From NCBI GenBank assembly GCA_034112345.1, contig JAWUVN010000024.1, forward strand, positions 1 to 9,722: a DNA stretch of 9,722 nucleotides, in the 5' to 3' direction. Source of the DNA: Bermanella sp034112345 (GTDB lineage Bacteria > Pseudomonadota > Gammaproteobacteria > Pseudomonadales > Oceanobacteraceae). Shown here in pieces: positions 5,863-9,722 of the stretch (the first letter of the stretch is position 1; every line of letters starts with the position of its first letter). The position numbers and the translations under genes are program-made. The notes beneath the pieces are model-generated. The model did no database searches, was not told where the DNA came from, and saw only the letters and a list, made by a program, of their open reading frames with translations.

Positions 5863-5906
5863 TTGGTTTCATCTAAACCAATCTAGTTATGACCTGAGAA
5901 GTCATA
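5863..5906. promoter_or_regulatory. Inverted repeats upstream of the MFS transporter
   Basis: TTGGTTT (5863-5869) and AAACCAA (5875-5881) are 7-bp arms around 5 bp. TATGAC (5888-5893) and GTCATA (5901-5906) are 6-bp arms around 7 bp. A 12-bp perfect palindrome, TTATGATCATAA, follows at 5927-5938. Three inverted repeats within 76 bp resemble regulator binding sites, but they lie over 200 bp from the transporter start, and the last overlaps the stop of a possible minus-strand gene. Confidence 0.4.
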
Positions 5907-5932
5907 GTCTAACCACAAACATGCTATTATGA

Positions 5933-6076
5933 TCATAAGTAATGTGCATCATTTTCAAAATAGTATGTTTCAGTCATATCATTAAAATACTGATCGTTCA
6001 TTACATGGACGTATCGCGCCCATAATTTAGACAGGCTAATTTGCTTATGTCTAAGTAACATGTGCGACTCATACAT
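5933..6076 (-). CDS. Possible 47-aa protein divergent from the MFS gene
   Basis: A minus-strand frame from ATG (6074-6076) to TGA (5933-5935), 47 residues. The product is soluble, with many aromatic and histidine residues: MYESHMLLRHK, then SLSKLWARYVHVMNDQYF, then DMTETYYFEND near the end. The codons and the amphipathic middle look more like a real protein than random A/T-rich translation. AAGG lies 9 nt before the ATG. A TATTAT -10-like hexamer (6104-6109 on the plus strand) with a weak TTGTAT -35 (6126-6131) is placed to drive it, overlapping the transporter's promoter. An in-frame TAG upstream limits its length. I recognise no family; the open length alone is not significant, so this is a tentative call. 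Confidence 0.38.
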   Translation of the reverse strand: MYESHMLLRHKQISLSKLWARYVHVMNDQYFNDMTETYYFENDAHYL

Positions 6077-6077
6077 T

Positions 6078-6105
6078 TTGTTATGCCTTGTATAGATATT
6101 CTAAT
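6078..6105 (+). promoter_or_regulatory. Candidate promoter of the MFS transporter
   Basis: TTGTTA (6078-6083) and TCTAAT (6100-6105), 16 bp apart, match the -35 at 4 of 6 and the -10 at 5 of 6 positions. The transcript would begin about 30 nt before the ATG at 6144. It overlaps the candidate promoter for the divergent small ORF, so the two could influence each other. Confidence 0.4.
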
Positions 6106-6143
6106 AATAAAAACAGTCATTAAAAATACAATGCGAGGCCTAT

Positions 6144-7457
6144 ATGAATCGTCCTTCATCAAAATCTGATACCGATACGTCGGATTCAAATACTCCTGAC
6201 GGCACGTCTAAACGTTACCGCCGTTATGTTTTATTTTTATTAACCATTGTTTATGCATTCAATTTTATAGACCGACAAATATTAGTGGTGCTACAAGAGT
6301 CTATAAAAATAGACATGGATTTAAATGATGCTCAACTAGGTCTTTTAACCGGTTTTGCTTTTGCCATTTTTTATGTAAGTGTTGGTATTCCCATTGCTCG
6401 TTTGGCGGATTCAGGAAATAGAAAAAACATAGTGGCTGTATCTGTGGCCGTTTGGAGTGGTATGACCGCCCTTTCTGGTTTAACTCAAAATTACTTTCAA
6501 TTATTACTCGCTCGCATTGGCGTAGGTGTGGGTGAAGCCGGTGGTAGCCCTCCTTCTCATTCAATTCTATCGGCTTATTACACAGCAAAAGAACGCGGTC
6601 GCGCCATGGCTATTTATTCCATGGGCGTCTACATTGGTATTCTTGTTGGCTATGGTATTGGCGGCTGGGTTAACCAGCATTACGGCTGGCGTATGGCCTT
6701 TTTTGCTGTAGGCATACCAGGGCTCTTAATTGCATTGCTGGTTAAATTCACGATCAGAGAACCCATCAGGGGTTTGGCTGACGGCAATACAAAAAAAGAA
6801 ACCGTTACATTTAAAAATACACTGGCCTGTTTATGGCAATTGCATTCATTTCGATTTTTCACAGTAGCTGCAGGTTTAACTGCCTTTGTTAGTTATGGCG
6901 TAGGCAATTTCTTACCTTCATTCTTAGTGCGTTCTCATGGCTTCACACCTGTTGAAGTGGGCACAAGCTTGATGCTAACTGCGGGGGTTGGTGGTGCTAT
7001 AGGTACATTCTTAGGTGGCTACCTTGCAGATAAATTTGGGCAAAACGATATGCGTTGGTATTTATGGGTGCCTGCTATTCCCGCTATTTTTGGCCCTCCA
7101 CTTATTATTTCATCGATGTTTGTAACTGACAGCACAACAGCACTTACCCTACTATTTTTCTCTACTGTTTTAGGTGCTCTATATCTTGGCCCTGTCATCG
7201 CGATTACTCATACACTTGTATCGCCCAGTATGCGCGCCATGGCGTCTGCTATTTTATTTTTTATTCTTAACTTTATTGGTTTGGGATTAGGGCCATTAGC
7301 GGTGGGATTAATCAGTGATGCTCTGGCGCCTTCGCTGGGTACTGACTCTTTACGATACGCAATATCAGCTGCATCGCTGATGGGGTTATTATCAATGATC
7401 TTCTTTTACATAGGGGCGAGTAAGCTGCCGCAGGATATAACACGTCAGAAAGCGTAA
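6144..7457 (+). CDS. Spinster-family MFS transporter
   Basis: A 437-residue major facilitator with about 12 membrane helices, of the spinster (Spns) subfamily. Its animal members export sphingosine-1-phosphate or lysophospholipids; bacterial members are proton-coupled with mostly unknown substrates. A charged 23-residue N-terminus precedes helix 1. Family motifs are NFIDRQIL (40-47), a motif A-like ARLADSGNRK (85-94), GVGEAGGSPP (128-137) and GWRMAF (181-186). D43, R44 and E131 correspond to the acidic and basic residues linked to proton coupling in the Hyphomonas homologue (positions 41, 42 and 129, from memory). GAGG (6135-6138) lies 5 nt before the ATG. It is followed by a terminator at 7476, so it is probably a single-gene unit. 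The lipid-synthesis pair 1.3 kb upstream makes a lipid-like substrate worth considering; steroid, aromatic or other organic acids are alternatives. Confidence 0.9.
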   Translation: MNRPSSKSDTDTSDSNTPDGTSKRYRRYVLFLLTIVYAFNFIDRQILVVLQESIKIDMDLNDAQLGLLTGFAFAIFYVSVGIPIARLADSGNRKNIVAVSVAVWSGMTALSGLTQNYFQLLLARIGVGVGEAGGSPPSHSILSAYYTAKERGRAMAIYSMGVYIGILVGYGIGGWVNQHYGWRMAFFAVGIPGLLIALLVKFTIREPIRGLADGNTKKETVTFKNTLACLWQLHSFRFFTVAAGLTAFVSYGVGNFLPSFLVRSHGFTPVEVGTSLMLTAGVGGAIGTFLGGYLADKFGQNDMRWYLWVPAIPAIFGPPLIISSMFVTDSTTALTLLFFSTVLGALYLGPVIAITHTLVSPSMRAMASAILFFILNFIGLGLGPLAVGLISDALAPSLGTDSLRYAISAASLMGLLSMIFFYIGASKLPQDITRQKA

Positions 7458-7475
7458 TGAACCAAAATACTTTTT

Positions 7476-7511
7476 AGGGCTAGAAACCAACCTAGCTCTG
7501 ATTTTTATTTT
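7476..7511 (+). terminator. Intrinsic terminator of the MFS gene
   Basis: AGGGCTAG (7476-7483) pairs with CTAGCTCT (7492-7499), eight pairs with one G-U and an 8-nt loop. GATTTTTATTTT follows. It starts 18 nt after the transporter stop. The reverse strand has no T-run after the stem, so it acts only in the plus direction. Confidence 0.8.
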
Positions 7512-7542
7512 AAATAACCTTGCGTAACTCAGCATTGTTAAA

Positions 7543-7683
7543 TTACTTACGGCCCTTATCGTGGACTGAAATAATTTCTTGTTCCCCTATAAATACCATG
7601 CCTTTAAAACCCATAACCAGATAACGCATCCTCTCGGCATTACCTCCTAACAAAACAACATACCAAGAGACAAATACAGCCAT
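7543..7683 (-). CDS. Possible 46-aa small protein, unidentified
   Basis: A minus-strand frame from ATG (7681-7683) to TAA (7543-7545), 46 residues. It has a short hydrophobic N-terminus (AVFVSWYVVLLGG, residues 2-14), then ERMRYLVMGFKGMVFIGEQE, and a basic polar end, SVHDKGRK. The composition, with glycines, valines, a single Trp and a charged tail, looks like a true protein rather than a shadow frame. An in-frame TAA directly precedes the ATG, and the ribosome site there is poor. A strong TTAGGAGGT inside the frame (about 7643-7651 on the plus strand) could instead serve the downstream in-frame ATG (MRYLVMGFKG), giving 28 residues. It lies in an otherwise empty 305-bp gap, convergent with the transporter and divergent from the cyclic-nucleotide-binding gene. 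No family was recognised. Confidence 0.42.
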   Translation of the reverse strand: MAVFVSWYVVLLGGNAERMRYLVMGFKGMVFIGEQEIISVHDKGRK

Positions 7684-7762
7684 TTAATCGAAATACAACC
7701 TTATTCCGTTCGTCACTTAATGATTACGACTATGCTTTAAGAGGAATGATATTGGACGACTC

Positions 7763-8257
7763 ATGAGCAACTCACCTTTTTGGCACAACCTTTTTCGCCC
7801 AGAACATAAAGAGCGACAAACTATTTGCGAGCTCTGGCTAGAAACCCCTATATTTGAAGGCATTAGCCACAAGCAGTGTTTAAAATTAGCCAATGATATG
7901 CCTATTAGACGATATGAGATTGATGAGGCGGTATTTACCCAAGGTGAAATTGGTATTGGCACTTGCTTGATATTGAAAGGGTCGATAAATATATGTTCGG
8001 GAGACAAAGTTTTAGCGTCTCTACACGAAGGAGACTTTTTTGGTGAAGTGGCTCTGGTTATAGAATCACCCAGAACAGCCACGGCCATTGCCAGCTCAGA
8101 AAGCGAAATTGTTTTTTTCTTACGCCCTCAATTAGAACAACTTCTGTCTCAATCTCCACGCCTAGGCAGTCACTTAATGCAAAACTTAGCCAGAGTTATG
8201 GCGAACCGTTTAGGCAGTACAAATGCCTTGCTAGAAGCGCATCATGTTACTGAATAA
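7763..8257 (+). CDS. Stand-alone cyclic nucleotide-binding domain protein
   Basis: A 164-residue soluble protein made of one Crp-type cyclic nucleotide-binding domain (about 27-125) with an N-terminal helical lead and a C-terminal helical tail. There is no helix-turn-helix, kinase or channel domain. The phosphate-binding cassette is complete: GDFFGEVAL (90-98) and ESPRTATAIA (101-110), with E95 and R104 in the positions that hold the ribose and phosphate of cAMP or cGMP. F-x-QGE-x-G (58-64) is the usual beta-roll turn. The ATG at 7763 has GGA (7754-7756) 6 nt upstream and overlaps the TGA of a 6-codon frame (7746-7766), which may be chance. The last 14 bp overlap the permease gene, so the two are very likely translated together and may act as one unit. 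Confidence 0.88.
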   Translation: MSNSPFWHNLFRPEHKERQTICELWLETPIFEGISHKQCLKLANDMPIRRYEIDEAVFTQGEIGIGTCLILKGSINICSGDKVLASLHEGDFFGEVALVIESPRTATAIASSESEIVFFLRPQLEQLLSQSPRLGSHLMQNLARVMANRLGSTNALLEAHHVTE

Positions 8258-9308
8258 AATATTAAATCCATTCAGTAAAGCTATATTGTCATTTACATTT
8301 TTACTGATTATTTCAGTGTTACTTATTTGGTTATTAAATCCTGTTATTGTTCCTATATTGGTTTCTTTGGTTTTATACGTCTGCCTATCCCCCTTTCACC
8401 TTTGGTTAAAAAAACTGGGATGGAGATCAGACCTTTCTGCATTATGTATTTTATTAACTTTAATTTTTTTAATCACCGTTCCTGGCAGTCTCATTTTAAG
8501 TGCTTTAAGTGAACAAATGACCTTATGGCAAAGTAAGGCAAGTACTGCAGGTCAGTCTTTAAATATTTTGTTATCCGATATCTCAAGCCTGCTTGCACAA
8601 TGGCAATTTCATATTGAAGTGGATCAACTCAAATCAAATATAATGAGTGTGTTTTCCAGTGGTGATGAAACCTTATTACACTCTATCAGCGACATGCTTG
8701 TGGGCATTTCTACATCGCTATTATTGGTTCCCTTTATTACATTCTTTTTATTAAGAGATTTTGATTCTCTTCGAAATCGCCTGCTTAATGCTTTGCCTAA
8801 TCGATATTTTGAACTGGGTTGGCTTATTTATTTTAAAGTAGCTGATCAAACAGAAGGTTATGTGCGAGCCGTGTTGATTCAACAATCAATACTGGCCACT
8901 GTTGCGGCCATTGGATTTTGGGTAGCAGATTTTGAAAGTCCAATTATATTAGGAGCTATTGCAGGTGTTCTTGGGTTAATACCTTATTTAGGGCCTGCAC
9001 TAGGATTGATTCCACCGTTCTACCTAGTATTAGCATCGACTCCTCTTAACTACGACAGTATGTATGCTGCGGTAGCTGTAATCGGTGTGGCGTATGTAAT
9101 TGATAACTTGTTTGTGATTCCACTAATTGTCGCAAAGTTTGCAAACCTGCACCCATTAATTGCTCTTTTGAGCATTATAATTTTTGGAAACTTTTTTGGG
9201 ATATTAGGCATGATGGCGGCCATCCCACTCATGGCCATATCAAATATTATGCTAAGTCAGTTAATTCTGAGTTTTAACCCTCAGAAGTTTAAAGCAATAA
9301 TTGTTTAA
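8244..9308 (+). CDS. AI-2E family transporter (PerM/YdiK type)
   Basis: A 354-residue inner-membrane protein of the AI-2E exporter/UPF0118 family (PF01594). It has two to three N-terminal helices (about 12-46 and 64-88), a polar periplasmic or cytoplasmic region (90-150) and five or so C-terminal helices. Family marks are FFLLRDFDSLR (167-177), GLIPYLGP (244-251), the DNLFVIPLIVAKFANLHPL segment (287-305) and FGILGMMAAIPLMAI (318-332). Length is typical. Members have been proposed to export autoinducer-2, act as Na+/H+ antiporters or move other solutes; the substrate cannot be read from sequence. The gene starts inside the cyclic nucleotide-binding gene (14-bp overlap), pointing to translational coupling and perhaps regulation by that protein. 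It ends 5 nt from the stop of the convergent RluA gene, with no terminator between them. Confidence 0.92.
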   Translation: MLLNKILNPFSKAILSFTFLLIISVLLIWLLNPVIVPILVSLVLYVCLSPFHLWLKKLGWRSDLSALCILLTLIFLITVPGSLILSALSEQMTLWQSKASTAGQSLNILLSDISSLLAQWQFHIEVDQLKSNIMSVFSSGDETLLHSISDMLVGISTSLLLVPFITFFLLRDFDSLRNRLLNALPNRYFELGWLIYFKVADQTEGYVRAVLIQQSILATVAAIGFWVADFESPIILGAIAGVLGLIPYLGPALGLIPPFYLVLASTPLNYDSMYAAVAVIGVAYVIDNLFVIPLIVAKFANLHPLIALLSIIIFGNFFGILGMMAAIPLMAISNIMLSQLILSFNPQKFKAIIV

Positions 9309-9313
9309 TTGTA

Positions 9314-9722
9314 CTAGATAGTCTTGAAGTTCTGCTTATTCATAAATTCAAGCCACACATCTGAATACTGATTATCAGTAATTATAATTTCATCTTTAGG
9401 CTTTAAGCCTGTTTCTACATCAGCTAGCGGCTGGATATGTACTTGGTAAGCGTGCAATAAATGATGCGACGTTAACAATGTTTCGAAATCTTGCTCCGTT
9501 ACCTTCTCTTGTAAGCGCTTCAAATAAAACTCACCATTATTGCTATATATTTTATCACCAACTATGGCATGACCTAAACTGGCAAGATGCGCTCGTATTT
9601 GATGTTTTCGGCCAGTCATTAGCTCACACTCAATCAATGTGAAGTCACCATTGGTTCTTAACACCTTAAACTTGGTCCGACTCGCTTTTCCACTTTCTAC
9701 TTTATGCATCTGGCATCGAATG
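9314..9722 (-). CDS. RluA-family pseudouridine synthase, C-terminal part
   Basis: The last 135 residues of a minus-strand protein whose beginning lies past the window edge; the frame stays open to the edge. The conserved RluA-family block TGRKHQIRAHLASLGHAIVG is present, followed by DKIYS. HHLLHAYQVHI then matches the family's C-terminal strand, where the His and the 'LHA' are usual. The family isomerises uridines in rRNA or tRNA. The catalytic aspartate (in HRLD-type motifs) would be in the missing part, so the paralogue (RluA, RluC, RluD, TruC or another) cannot be named. The stop TAG (9314-9316) lies 5 nt from the stop of the convergent permease gene. ATG 9709 is an internal methionine, not the start. 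Confidence 0.88.
   Translation of the reverse strand, partial: IRCQMHKVESGKASRTKFKVLRTNGDFTLIECELMTGRKHQIRAHLASLGHAIVGDKIYSNNGEFYLKRLQEKVTEQDFETLLTSHHLLHAYQVHIQPLADVETGLKPKDEIIITDNQYSDVWLEFMNKQNFKTI

Larger units (their letters stand above)
5324..5932. other. Repeat-rich intergenic spacer, no firm gene
   Basis: About 600 bp with no convincing protein gene. The longest plus frame (TTG 5425 to 5643, 72 codons) has no ribosome site, has a Tyr/Asn/Ser-rich product and looks spurious. On the minus strand a frame of about 32 codons (around 5693-5788) reads sensibly but has no good start. The stretch does hold an unusual number of inverted repeats: 5489-5497 with 5630-5638, 5545-5550 with 5562-5567, 5551-5556 with 5611-5616, 5703-5735 and 5863-5881. 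A structured RNA or a regulatory region is possible. Confidence 0.45.

Noticed and set aside
6301..6588. 95-codon minus-strand frame inside the MFS gene
   Set aside because: It is a shadow of the spinster transporter coding sequence, with a low-complexity His/Gln/Lys-rich product.
7746..7766. Six-codon frame MILDDS overlapping the cyclic-nucleotide-binding gene start as ATGA
   Set aside because: Its GAGG lies only 1 nt from the ATG, too close to initiate, so a true leader peptide is unlikely.
7717..8088. 123-codon minus-strand frame
   Set aside because: It is antisense to the cyclic-nucleotide-binding gene, which has clear motifs; the product is Ser/Pro-rich and matches no family.

Overview
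The window looks like an AT-rich chromosomal stretch from a gammaproteobacterium, probably a marine one. The evidence is a set of protein types common in that class: an RsuA close to the E. coli enzyme, a free-standing pterin-4a-carbinolamine dehydratase, small DUF6868, DUF6435 and TIGR02450 (DUF2389) proteins, and a spinster-type MFS carrier. There are no rRNA or tRNA genes, insertion sequences, phage genes or CRISPR arrays. Gene density is low for a bacterium, with several 250-850 bp spacers that hold inverted repeats and a few short reading frames.

Layout. 1-129 is the 3' end of an unidentified gene. 194-490 is phhB (pterin recycling). 617-865 is a DUF6868 membrane protein. 1084-1770 is rsuA (16S rRNA pseudouridine 516), preceded by a possible 13-codon leader. 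After about 490 bp comes a cold-shock protein (2261-2470). It shares a bidirectional terminator with a convergent 56-aa DUF6435 gene (2601-2771, minus) that is easily missed because of its size. A doubtful 62-aa membrane ORF (2839-3027, minus) lies upstream of DUF6435. After about 600 bp of AT-rich spacer comes a two-gene lipid module: a CDP-alcohol phosphatidyltransferase (3638-4291) and a TagD-like cytidylyltransferase (4361-4804). A Trp-rich TIGR02450 protein (5064-5279) follows, then about 650 bp of repeat-rich spacer, a possible 47-aa divergent ORF (5933-6076, minus), and a spinster-family MFS transporter (6144-7457). A second possible small gene (7543-7683, minus) precedes a two-gene operon: a stand-alone cyclic-nucleotide-binding protein (7763-8257) overlapping an AI-2E/PerM-family membrane permease (8244-9308). 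The window closes with the 3' part of an RluA-family pseudouridine synthase on the minus strand, whose stop lies 5 nt from the permease stop.

How the genes may work together. Two pairs stand out. The cytidylyltransferase could make a CDP-alcohol (CDP-glycerol, CDP-ethanolamine or similar) for the neighbouring CDP-alcohol phosphatidyltransferase, which has the full catalytic motif but lacks the usual PssA sequence after it. This would be an unassigned phospholipid-headgroup route. The nearby spinster carrier belongs to a family whose animal members move lysolipids, so a lipid link is possible but unproven. In the second pair, a soluble cNMP sensor with no DNA-binding domain is translationally coupled to a permease, which suggests ligand control of transport through a partner subunit. 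The remaining genes are ordinary housekeeping or conserved small proteins. All assignments were made by reading motifs; no database search was possible.
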